Shown in pieces: positions 25,801 through 33,694 of a stretch of 64,000 nt of DNA. The notes beneath the pieces were generated by a model, which searched no databases, was not told the DNA's origin, and saw nothing but the letters and a program-made list of their open reading frames with translations. The DNA lies in the NCBI GenBank assembly GCA_023397905.1, contig JAEWSZ010000171.1, positions 1-64,000 on the forward strand, given 5' to 3'. Origin of the DNA: Bacillota bacterium. Its GTDB lineage: Bacteria > Bacillota > Clostridia > Acetivibrionales > DSM-1351. The stretch's first letter is position 1. The number at the start of each line of letters is the position of its first letter. Position numbers and translations under genes: made by a program.

Positions 25801-26673
25801 ATGAAACATCGATTTACAACTCACTCTACATTTCGTATTGAACGCATTTACCCGGTCGCACCTGAACGTGTATTTGCGGCATGGTCGGACCGGAGCGCCA
25901 AGGCTCGCTGGTATCAGCCCGCCGAGGTATTCGACTTTCGTGTCGGAGGGCGAGAATTTAGCCGGGGCGGCCCTGCAGGCGGACCTGTCTTTACCTTTAA
26001 CGCTTATTACCAGGAAATCGTGCCCGATGAACGTCTGGTCTATACCTATAGTTTGGACCAAGGAGAACTCCGCATATCGGTTTCCATAGCTACCGTTGAA
26101 TTATTCCAGACCAGTGAGGGCACTAAACTGGTGTTTACAGAACAGGGGACTTTTTTCGACGGCCATGATACACCAGAACAACGTGAGCAGGGGACAAAAG
26201 AATTGCTGGGCCTTCTGGGAAAATCTCTTGGAGAGAGTAATGCAGAAACTTTCGAACTCGTGTCTCGTCGCAAGCTTGATGCTCCTCGGAATCTGGTCTA
26301 CCAGGCTTGGACAGAACCAGAACTCCTTGCCCAGTGGTGGGGGCCCAACGGTTTCACAAATACGTTCCACACATTCGAATTGAAGCCTGAAGGAGTCTGG
26401 GAATATACGATGCATGGCCCGGATGGAGCAAACTATCTAAATCGAAACGTCTTTCAAGAAATCAAGCCAGAACATATTGTACTGCGGCACGAGACTGGAC
26501 ATCACTTTATCCTGACTGCTACATTCGAGGACATTGACGGTGGGACAGAAATTACTTTCCGGCAGACACTCGAATCGAAGGAAGATTACAACAAGCTCAA
26601 ACCCATTTGCGAAGAAGGGAATGAACAAAATTTGGACAGGCTTGCCTCACTCTTGAAGAGGCTTTACAAATAG
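25801..26673 (+). CDS. Tandem SRPBCC (AHSA1/START-like) domain protein
   Basis: This 290-residue protein has two AHSA1-type lipid-binding-like domains. The first starts RIERIYPVAPERVFAAWSDR near residue 14 and the second SRRKLDAPRNLVYQAWTEPE near residue 155, then LLAQWWGPNGFT. Each domain ends with the helix L-x-L-L-x-L/RL pattern. Such tandem proteins are often encoded beside an ArsR or MerR regulator, and the MerR scrap upstream may be the remains of that partner. AGGAGG is 9 bases from the ATG. G+C content is higher than in the immunity genes, which hints at a different origin. Confidence 0.85.
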   Translation: MKHRFTTHSTFRIERIYPVAPERVFAAWSDRSAKARWYQPAEVFDFRVGGREFSRGGPAGGPVFTFNAYYQEIVPDERLVYTYSLDQGELRISVSIATVELFQTSEGTKLVFTEQGTFFDGHDTPEQREQGTKELLGLLGKSLGESNAETFELVSRRKLDAPRNLVYQAWTEPELLAQWWGPNGFTNTFHTFELKPEGVWEYTMHGPDGANYLNRNVFQEIKPEHIVLRHETGHHFILTATFEDIDGGTEITFRQTLESKEDYNKLKPICEEGNEQNLDRLASLLKRLYK

Positions 26674-26765
26674 GCTTGATATTAGATCGCGAAACGTTTT
26701 TATTGCTGTCTCGCTTACGCACTTCTCGCTCTGATGATAAGTAGTCTAGATTGCTTCACAAATAA

Positions 26766-27755
26766 TCAGTCAACAAGGTCATTTTGGAATCTTGAAAGAT
26801 GCTCGTACGGAAGAATAAGTCTTCCGCGGTATAGGCCGCAACCATCGTTGATTAGTGAATTATTCACTGCTGAAAACATATTTACGTCTAATTTTGATAA
26901 TTCAAGCTGCTGCAACAGGGCACCTCTTTCATAAGCATCATCAAAATAAATATTTTCTCCTTTTGGAATTGCATCTCGTTTAGTTCTTTCACGTTCCTGT
27001 CGTTTTTCGTAACCTAAATGATTTGCAGGACCAATTTCAGCATAATCGTCCATTTCTTTTGTACGAAGCTGTACTTCCACATAACAACGGGCAATGTTAT
27101 CATAAAATGTTATATGCAGTGAACGATAGCCACTAGACTCTGGATTTGCAACATAATCTCTATAGTATGGGCTTACGCTCTCACTTAACAAGAGCGATTT
27201 TTTCTGACCCACAAAAGATGCCGGTTCTGCGGTAAATCCGTGTTCCTCCATAAATTCAAGTAACTGGTTGGCAACATCATATAGATATTTATTTTCTTCA
27301 TCCTCGCAAATGTCACCTTCTTTCAGGTGGCATTTGGGAAGAGAAATCACGATTCTGTATGCAATCAGGTCCCGAAAGCAGTTTAAATAGTTTTTCAGTT
27401 CAGGGAGAGAAGGGTAATTGCCGTGTTCAATATAATACTCGTAAATATATTCCACAATGTATCCGTTAAATTTTGCTTCCGCGCGTATCAGAGATTTAAT
27501 TCGGCCCTTAAAAGTAAACGCAAGAAAAGGATATCCATTTGCCATATATTTATAGAATTCCCGAATCCGCTGAGACTGCGAAGTCAGGAATTGGTTGTGC
27601 TGTAAAAGTTCCGCAATTTGAAGCAGAAAATTGCAGTGCACAAGATCAATTTGATTATGAGTTACTTTCGCCGACTGTTTCAAATCCTCAGCATATCTCT
27701 GTATTATCTTAAGAACGGTATCGCCTGAGTATAAATAATCATTCAATTTTTTCAT
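26766..27755 (-). CDS. RelA/SpoT-domain (p)ppGpp synthetase-like protein
   Basis: The 329-residue protein has a helical N-terminal part and a RelA/SpoT synthetase-like region from about residue 120. Landmarks are DLIAYRIVISLP (residue 130), SGYRSLHITFYDN (residue 214) and the CYVEVQLRTKEMDDYAEIGP segment (residue 230), followed by ANHLGYE. In active synthetases the YRSLH and E-Q-R-T residues bind GTP and catalyse pyrophosphate transfer, and all are kept. There is no HD hydrolase domain and no regulatory C-terminus, so it belongs to the small-synthetase type. It stands alone on the minus strand; GAGGCGG lies upstream. Some phage-defence toxins share this fold. Confidence 0.8.
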   Translation of the reverse strand: MKKLNDYLYSGDTVLKIIQRYAEDLKQSAKVTHNQIDLVHCNFLLQIAELLQHNQFLTSQSQRIREFYKYMANGYPFLAFTFKGRIKSLIRAEAKFNGYIVEYIYEYYIEHGNYPSLPELKNYLNCFRDLIAYRIVISLPKCHLKEGDICEDEENKYLYDVANQLLEFMEEHGFTAEPASFVGQKKSLLLSESVSPYYRDYVANPESSGYRSLHITFYDNIARCYVEVQLRTKEMDDYAEIGPANHLGYEKRQERERTKRDAIPKGENIYFDDAYERGALLQQLELSKLDVNMFSAVNNSLINDGCGLYRGRLILPYEHLSRFQNDLVD

Positions 27756-27944
27756 TATAGTTTTCCGCCTCTATCCATTTTTTCACAGATGCACTTTCCT
27801 AAGTACTTGAATATCTTTTTATCAAAATATACTCAAAATGTCCATCTCATTTTATCGCTCAAACAAAATTAAATATAACAGATATATTCAATCTTGCCCA
27901 GTTCTTTTTGAGATTGTTATGATCTGCTTGGATCTGATCAGTTA

Positions 27945-28682
27945 TCAGTGCATTTGCGCTTCGTAATCTGTAACGATTTTTCCGTCAAATTGAATCATCT
28001 GACCGTTGTGGTTTTCCGTGTCAAGCGCGAGTTTCGCTATGAGCTCACCCACTTCTTCAGCTGATTTGATGAAGCCACCAAGCGCGCCAGCGGTATGTCC
28101 GTTGAGATCCGTCGCCACCCCACCAGGCATGATACCAAAAATCTGTTTGCTGCTGCCCGTATTTTTGAACTCAAGTGCATAAGTCATCGCCATAACATTT
28201 TGCGCGGCTTTACTGGTCTGATAAGCGAGCGGATGCCAGAAATTATTGGGCTGAATCGGTATCGTGATGTTCACGATTTTTCCATTTTGAGCGAGTTTCG
28301 GCAGGAAACTTCTAATCACCTCGTGCGTCCCGAATAAATTGACTTCCAGTGTCTCACGGAGGTCGTCGGTCGTGTAGTCAAACGTTGTTTTCTTCTGGTC
28401 AAGGTCGGGGCGGTCAGCCTTGTGACTGTCAGGAATTCCCGCATTGTTGATAAGCAAATCAAGCTGATCAATTTCCTCTGCAGCGTTGTGAATCGTGTCA
28501 AAATTGTTTAAATCAATTTTAACAAAACTTGCTGTAATACCTTGTGCCGACAGTTTTTTAACTGCCTCTTGGCCACGACTTTCGCTGCGTGCGCCAACCA
28601 AAATTTCAACGCCTGATTTTCCGAGAGCTTCTGCAATAGCAAAGCCAATGCCTTTATTTGCGCCTGTGATGAGTGCTTTCAT
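27945..28682 (-). CDS. SDR-family NAD(P)-dependent oxidoreductase
   Basis: A 245-residue short-chain dehydrogenase with TGANKGIG at residues 6-13, LINNAGIP near residue 80 and the catalytic Y-x3-K in YQTSKAAQN near residue 157. The loop after NAGIP is longer than usual. It resembles carbonyl reductase-like SDRs rather than FabG. AAAGGAG lies 9 bases from the ATG. It is separated from its neighbours by gaps of about 190 and 250 bp that hold no gene. Confidence 0.88.
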   Translation of the reverse strand: MKALITGANKGIGFAIAEALGKSGVEILVGARSESRGQEAVKKLSAQGITASFVKIDLNNFDTIHNAAEEIDQLDLLINNAGIPDSHKADRPDLDQKKTTFDYTTDDLRETLEVNLFGTHEVIRSFLPKLAQNGKIVNITIPIQPNNFWHPLAYQTSKAAQNVMAMTYALEFKNTGSSKQIFGIMPGGVATDLNGHTAGALGGFIKSAEEVGELIAKLALDTENHNGQMIQFDGKIVTDYEAQMH

Positions 28683-28929
28683 AAATTTATTTCTCCTTTA
28701 CCAAGTTATATTTTATCGGTTTTATATATCGGTTGAACTTTATTAAATGGTTTATTGTCTCTCCTAAGATTTCTATGGACTTCACCGTAAAGATATTTTT
28801 TCTTAAGTGAGGTAAGAATATTTATTACTAATACTAATACCTAGAGATATATCTATGTCAAGCATTTTTTATAATTGTTTTAAGGGATATTGGAAATCGA
28901 TTTATTCTATAAACTTGTAGAAAAAACAT

Positions 28930-29481
28930 TCACTTATGCTCTTTAATCCATTCATCTGCCTTTTGTACCTTAGCGAACGTCCCATCCAGTGCTGCCATAT
29001 ATGCATACTGAACTTGTTCTGCCGAAACTGTGATTCCTCGCCATACTAAATTTCCTGTTGCAACTGAATCTTCGATTAGTTCAACAGAGTATCCGTAATT
29101 ACCGGCGGATCGGACAGTTGTATCAATACACATATGCGTCATCATACCGCACACAACCAAAGTATCAATACCCTTCTCCTCCAGTTTATCTTTCAGGCTC
29201 GTACCCAAGAAACTATCAGGTCTATGCTTAATTATGATTTCTTCTCCGTCCAAAGGATTGCAATCTTTATAAAAATCAGCCCCAGTAGTGCCTGGTATAA
29301 AAAATACAGCACCTGGATTTAGACTTATGTGGCGCACATGATATATCGGCCAATTCTGTTCTCTAAAAAATTTAAGAATTTTATTCGCCTGTATAACTGC
29401 TTGCTCTGGATTAACTAGTTCATGCTTTCCACCCTTAAAATAATCATTTTGAATATCTACCAAAACCAAACCAACTTTCAC
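28930..29481 (-). CDS. Isochorismatase-family cysteine hydrolase
   Basis: The start is taken as the GTG at 29481, 7 bases after AAGAGGT; an ATG 27 bases earlier has no site. The 183-residue protein keeps the catalytic triad of the family: Asp in VDIQNDYF (residue about 9), Lys in IIKHRPDSF (about 83) and Cys in GMMTHMCIDTTVR (about 116). The family hydrolyses isochorismate, nicotinamide or N-carbamoyl compounds. It lies 77 bp from the HxlR regulator on the same strand and may be controlled by it. Confidence 0.85.
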   Translation of the reverse strand: MKVGLVLVDIQNDYFKGGKHELVNPEQAVIQANKILKFFREQNWPIYHVRHISLNPGAVFFIPGTTGADFYKDCNPLDGEEIIIKHRPDSFLGTSLKDKLEEKGIDTLVVCGMMTHMCIDTTVRSAGNYGYSVELIEDSVATGNLVWRGITVSAEQVQYAYMAALDGTFAKVQKADEWIKEHK

Positions 29482-29557
29482 AGCAATTACCTCTTTTCTC
29501 ATAATCATTTAGTTTTTCAATGAAAGTTTAAGCCTAATAAAATAAAAAGTAAATTGC

Positions 29558-29941
29558 TTACTTTTTGGTAGGTATCACATTGGGACAGACAATTCCTTTT
29601 TGCTCAAGTTGTTCTATCTGTCCATGTTCTATCATATAAGCTACTCCAATATCCTGCATAATGAGAACAGCTTCTAAGAGTTTTGTCCCTCTATCTGTTA
29701 GAAAGTATTCCACGTGAAGAGGATACCCTTCATAACATGTTTTATTAATAATTCCAAACTCCTGTAACTCTTTCAATTGCTGAATCAGCATTTTTTCTGA
29801 AATACCCTGGATTCCATGTTTTAATTCTGAAAATGTCTGCGTTCCATGTCTAAGTTGAAATATCAAAATTGTTTTCCATTTCCCTTTCACAAAATCATGA
29901 ACAATTTCCAGTGGGCAAGTATAATTTTCTCGAATTTTCAT
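29558..29941 (-). CDS. HxlR-family transcriptional regulator
   Basis: The start at 29941 follows GAGGAG by 6 bases; the frame is open 12 codons further but that part overlaps the dispersed repeat. The 127-residue protein has the HxlR pattern: CPLEIVHDFVKGKWKTILIF near residue 8, RHGTQTFSELKHGIQGISEK then MLIQQLKEL, and a wing around YPLHVEYFLTDRG. It would act as a dimer and sense redox or aldehyde stress. It is likely to regulate the isochorismatase-like gene downstream. Confidence 0.88.
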   Translation of the reverse strand: MKIRENYTCPLEIVHDFVKGKWKTILIFQLRHGTQTFSELKHGIQGISEKMLIQQLKELQEFGIINKTCYEGYPLHVEYFLTDRGTKLLEAVLIMQDIGVAYMIEHGQIEQLEQKGIVCPNVIPTKK

Positions 29942-29982
29942 CCACATCTCCTCATTTTCGACACAATTTAACAACACACTCC

Positions 29983-30038
29983 GTATGCCTTGAGGCTACA
30001 AAAAAGATGCCGCTTAAACCTGGTGGGGCCTTGGCGGA
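29983..30038 (-). repeat. Dispersed repeat, copy 4 (decayed coding tail)
   Basis: This copy shares AACCTGGTGGGGCCTTGG with copy 2 and the TATGCCTTGAGG-TACAAAAAA form with copy 5. Minus strand: SAKAPPGLSGIFFVASRHTE, then CVVKLCRK and a stop at about 29950. It sits against the start of the HxlR gene. Confidence 0.8.
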
Positions 30039-30073
30039 AAATACCCTGAGTGTACTGTATCCTTTTATAATAT

Positions 30074-30346
30074 CTAGAACAAATTCAATAATCTTAACTG
30101 CTTCTTCCCTGTACTATATTCAAACGAGGCTAGCAATTTCACTTTTTCGTCTGAATCAATAGCATCTATTTCAATATTAGTATTAAACTTTGCTACATTA
30201 TAATCATTTATTTCTAAATTATAAATATATGATTCGTATAGTTTATCTCTAAGCAGGGAAATAAATTTATCCACTTCCATATCTTTAATACCAGTCTTTT
30301 GCATACCTGCAATATTTTTTGCTTTAATATATTCATACTTTTCTGG
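30074..30346 (-). pseudogene. C-terminal part of the preceding gene, cut off by an in-frame TAG
   Basis: Directly after the amber stop of the gene at 30347-31159, in the same frame, the minus strand stays open for 90 codons: EKYEYIKAKNIAGMQKTGIK, then FISLLRDKLYESYIYNLEIN and a stop at 30074. It has no ribosome binding site, and its possible ATG codons are internal. The sequence is clearly protein-like. I read it as the severed end of one gene of about 360 residues. I do not recognise the family. Confidence 0.6.
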
Positions 30347-31159
30347 CTATACAATGATATCAAACTCTTCATAATCCACTGCATTATCGCTTATAGTATT
30401 CAAACAGAATAGCAAATCACTTTTATCTACAGCTCTACTTTCAATTTTATATTCCAAAAATGAAATATAGTAATATTGCTTAAGACTTATTATTTTAAAG
30501 CCGCTTTTCTCGAAAGGATAGCCAGTTAAATTCATATTTTCAGTATCCTCTCTATCATCCTCATGTGACATAATTACAATATCTTTATTTTGTAAACAAT
30601 TTTGACCCAGACAATATGCCAAGGTATCTTTTAATGTATTTGCGTAGGTCATATCACCATAACCAGTAAACCATGGATATTCTCGTAATCCTCCAATGAT
30701 GGCCTCCATTTCTTCTTCTGTTAAGTTTGTAATGTATACCATGAAGTATTGACCCGAATAGATGTAGTTTGTGGGATTCAATTGAATTATATTCTCAGCA
30801 AACATTATGTAGGCAAAATTTTCAGATAAGCCAATCGTTAAAAAATCGCCATGAAAAATTGCATGTTTACGTTTCTTATCAAGTAGCGGTATTATTTGAC
30901 TAAAAACAACTCCACCATACCATGATGAATCTATTTTGCTACTATCAAAGCAAAATACTACTTCTTTTTTATTACCTTTATGATCTGGGATTAAAATATT
31001 TTTTAACGATTGATATTTTATTTTTTTCTCATTTAGAATTTCAATTGTTTTTTCAAATTCAGAATTAATTACTTTCATAATCTCGATTTTATCAGAATTA
31101 AAGTATCTCTTCATAACATCCCATTTTATATTGCTTCTCGCATTTACTGTATATATCAT
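30347..31159 (-). CDS. Unknown protein, probably truncated by an amber codon
   Basis: The 270 codons have a good AAAGGATG site and start MIYTVNARSNIKWDVMKRYF. Aromatic-rich stretches such as SSWYGGVVFSQIIPLL and TNYIYSGQYFMVYITNLTEE are visible, and an acidic region SHEDDREDTENMN near residue 205. There is no signal peptide. I know no function. Because the frame continues for 90 codons after the TAG, the original product was probably about 360 residues. Nearby repeat copies 4 and 5 bracket the gene. Confidence 0.5.
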   Translation of the reverse strand: MIYTVNARSNIKWDVMKRYFNSDKIEIMKVINSEFEKTIEILNEKKIKYQSLKNILIPDHKGNKKEVVFCFDSSKIDSSWYGGVVFSQIIPLLDKKRKHAIFHGDFLTIGLSENFAYIMFAENIIQLNPTNYIYSGQYFMVYITNLTEEEMEAIIGGLREYPWFTGYGDMTYANTLKDTLAYCLGQNCLQNKDIVIMSHEDDREDTENMNLTGYPFEKSGFKIISLKQYYYISFLEYKIESRAVDKSDLLFCLNTISDNAVDYEEFDIIV

Positions 31160-31423
31160 AATCTTACATCCTTTCCATCGTCTATCTTATGAAACCTTTA
31201 TAAATACATAATTTGCGCATCGCATTCATTTCGACCGATAGATATTTTCCCAACAAATATAAAAGCCTACTCCTGTTCCTCTTCAACTTCTTCGTTAAAA
31301 GATGATCCTTCAATTTTACATCTTTTTTATCTTCTCAAGGGGTATTGTCACATTATTGAAGCACATAATCCCTCAAGTCCGCTATTTATCAACCTTTCAT
31401 CCTCTCAATCTTCACGCAACATT

Positions 31424-31482
31424 CTGTATGCCTTGAGGATACAAAAAAGATGTCGTAATGGCCCAATAGTTCCTTGGCGGAG
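31424..31482 (-). repeat. Dispersed repeat, copy 5 (decayed coding tail)
   Basis: Plus-strand blocks TATGCCTTGAGGATACAAAA and TTCCTTGGCGGA match copies 3, 4 and 6. Minus strand: SAKELLGHYDIFFVSSRHTE then CCVKIERMKG and a stop. The stretch 31160-31983 has no whole gene. It holds this copy, the long repeat at 31706 and a short minus-strand coding-like tail (PLEKIKRCKIEG to a TAG near 31268). Confidence 0.75.
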
Positions 31483-31705
31483 GATTATTTTCATAAAAAT
31501 TGCTAATACTCTAGTCGCATCAGCGCTTGTCCATAGTATGCGTACACAATTCAATACTCGCGAAATTTACTCAAAGATTGCCTCTTTATTTTCCTTTATC
31601 ATTGCATGGTGCCTAATTTAAACATATATCCATCCTGTCCACACAATCCTGCCCAAATCTAAAAAACATCTATCCTGTAGTGTCATGAACCACTGTTATC
31701 AATCC

Positions 31706-31872
31706 TGTATACACGCGTTCAAAATTTATCTCGTTGACTTATTCCTGCGAAGCGTAAAAAGCTCATTTTTCAGCACATCAGATTTGGCCTCAAGACCCCA
31801 AAAGCGGCTTATTTACTAGGTTTTTCACAAGCCTTCATTTTACCTTTGATATCAATACTACCGTCTCCACAT
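31706..31872. repeat. Long direct repeat L1 (about 165 bp), pair of L2
   Basis: Compared with 33204-33372, shared blocks in order are CTGTA-AC, GCG-TCAAAAT, GACTTATT-C-GCGAA, TAAAAAGC, GGCTTATTTACT or TTGCTTATTTACT, and TCTCCAC-TG. Minus-strand reading at its end (31835-31873) is HVETVVLISKVK plus stop, the tail also found in repeat copy 6. L1 lies downstream and L2 upstream of the diguanylate cyclase gene. Confidence 0.75.
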
Positions 31873-31983
31873 GGAACTATAAGCTCGGATTGATGTCTTG
31901 TCTGTCCTGACCGAAGAAATAGCGGTGGCTTTCCAGAGTATCCAAAAAGTTTTGGGTGACGATATCACATGATGCACTTGTCG

Positions 31984-33108
31984 TCACTGTTTCTGTAATG
32001 TGTCCAGATTTCGCTTACGATTATTTTTAAAACCGTACATTTGCGCATCCGCTTTTTTTACTGCCATGTCGTATTCCCCCGTTGAACCATGAAAAATGGC
32101 ATACCCTGTAGAAACCATTGGCAATTCACCCTGCAGATTTTTGTTTTTCCTGGTCTCGTCTATTTTTCGGTGAAACTGTCTGAGCGCGTCCCTTGCTTGC
32201 TGTTCATCCGTGGTTTTACAAATCACGCAAAATTCGTCTCCACCGATACGGTAGCATAAACCCATTTTATAAAAGCAATCTTTGATCAGCTTTCCTGTCA
32301 TTTGCAGGCAGAAATCTCCCCATTGGTGACCGTATAGATCATTGATCTGTTTAAAACTATCCAGATCAAAAACGATGACCATACCGTTGATGCCATGATC
32401 CAGGCGCTTGGTATACTGGTCATACACGTTGCGGTTTAATAATCCGGTTAAAGTATCCTGGGCTTCTATAAACATGCAAAAATAAGCATAAAACAGAATC
32501 AGACTCAAGGTGATACACAGCCAGGAAACATGCACAGGGGGCAATATCAGCTGCACAGTTGTTCCTATTATAGTAAAAACGAGTAACATGATAAATGCAC
32601 TTTTTGTATGGCACTGGTAATACTTCATGGCCTTAACTGACTCCATGATCAGTATGACACATGAACACAAATATGCCCCCACATACACGCCAAACAGCGG
32701 GCCGCGCAAGTAACTGACATCGGCGTTTACTTTAAAAACCAAACCGGTCCAGGGCGAACTTATAACAAAGACAAAGTTGATCCACACCGGGATTGTCAGG
32801 AGTGATCTGATTTTCCCTTTCTCCACAGAAAAGGCTTCAGACAAAACAATCGCAATAACGGGCGAAAGAGAAAAGCCAATGACATTAGCGATAAGAGCGG
32901 GGACTTTGTCCGCAAGCCTGGTATTTTCAAAAATGACACTGCCCAGTTCCGCTGCGATAACCGTCATTGCGATCAGGGCAGCAAGGGCAAATTGTTTTTT
33001 CATTTTGGCAATAAATAAAACATTATTCCAGGACGCATATGCCAAAATAATCAAGGCAACAACGCATATCGTATCCACTGCTATGTAATTTTTAATTAAA
33101 TCAGTCAT
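31984..33108 (-). CDS. Membrane diguanylate cyclase (GGDEF domain)
   Basis: The start at 33108 has AAAGAG 9 bases upstream; the frame is open 18 codons earlier. The 374-residue protein has an N-terminal membrane part of six to eight hydrophobic helices (from residue 12 to about 200), an unclassified sensor. A GGDEF domain then follows: DTLTGLLNRNVYD near residue 217, VIFDLDSFKQINDLYGHQWG near 243, and the signature RIGGDEFCVI near 285. It would make cyclic di-GMP from two GTP. The RxxD inhibitory site is not obvious. The gene is a single unit bounded by direct repeats L1 and L2. Confidence 0.88.
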   Translation of the reverse strand: MTDLIKNYIAVDTICVVALIILAYASWNNVLFIAKMKKQFALAALIAMTVIAAELGSVIFENTRLADKVPALIANVIGFSLSPVIAIVLSEAFSVEKGKIRSLLTIPVWINFVFVISSPWTGLVFKVNADVSYLRGPLFGVYVGAYLCSCVILIMESVKAMKYYQCHTKSAFIMLLVFTIIGTTVQLILPPVHVSWLCITLSLILFYAYFCMFIEAQDTLTGLLNRNVYDQYTKRLDHGINGMVIVFDLDSFKQINDLYGHQWGDFCLQMTGKLIKDCFYKMGLCYRIGGDEFCVICKTTDEQQARDALRQFHRKIDETRKNKNLQGELPMVSTGYAIFHGSTGEYDMAVKKADAQMYGFKNNRKRNLDTLQKQ

Positions 33109-33203
33109 ACGTATTAGCTCTTTCAAAATATTTTTATGGAAAGCAGCCATTTTTTTTGGCATCCAACCTGCTCACACAACCTCAACTTTTTTTAACAACC
33201 AAA

Positions 33204-33372
33204 CTGTACACTTGCGCTCAAAATCGGTCTCTTGGACTTATTTCCGCGAACCATAAAAAGCACTAGTTTCAAGACACTGGTTTTGAACTCAAGAACTACG
33301 AGAATTGCTTATTTACTGGGCTTCTCGCACACTCACTTTTTTACCCTTGACATCATTACTATACTCTCCACG
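33204..33372. repeat. Long direct repeat L2 (about 165 bp), pair of L1
   Basis: This is the second copy of the repeat described at 31706-31872, in the same orientation, about 1.5 kb away. It ends by running into repeat copy 6 at CCACGTGCC. It lies just upstream of the start of the diguanylate cyclase gene. Confidence 0.75.
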
Positions 33373-33425
33373 TGCCTTGTTGCTGCAATTCTGATGACCG
33401 TCGAGTCTGGTACCTCCTTGGCGGA
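33333..33425 (-). repeat. Dispersed repeat, copy 6, best preserved coding tail
   Basis: Minus strand: SAKEVPDSTVIRIAATRHVE, then SIVMMSRVKK and TGA at 33333-33335. The frame stays open upstream for another 15 codons. The tail resembles the C-terminus of RlmD/TrmA-type methyltransferases; the genuine rlmD in this window ends in TGHVESIVLLQR. On the plus strand it shares CTGGTACC-CCTTGG with copy 1. Confidence 0.7.
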
Positions 33426-33624
33426 TGGGTATCTTACTCTAAAGCAGATTACAATGATCCCATTTTTCAAATCCTAACGACCGATACCGATCAGAAAGAA
33501 TATTAATTTAATGATCCTTTGTTTTGTGCTACTTCTTTTGAAATCACATAATAGATTTTGAGATTTGAAATGCATACACATCTCCAGAAAAAGAAGACGC
33601 TTACTGATAGCGAACACTGCCATA

Positions 33625-33662
33625 AATAAAACTCTTGGGATATACTACCTCAAGAGCTTTAT
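33625..33662 (-). terminator. Terminator of the type I restriction-modification operon
   Basis: On the minus strand CTCTTG (33651-33656) and CAAGAG (33632-33637) pair, with AAAG/TTTT extensions, and TTTTATTTA follows. It lies 32-70 bp after the hsdR stop codon. The rest of the gap 33426-33694 holds no gene. Confidence 0.65.
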
Positions 33663-33694
33663 TCTTAAGGTATAGGTTAACAACCATCAGTGAA

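Noticed and set aside
281..33425. Integron cassette array or CRISPR with the dispersed repeat as attC or repeat unit
   Set aside because: The copies are far apart, diverged and have no attC core sites, no integron integrase is present, and spacing is irregular with no cas genes.
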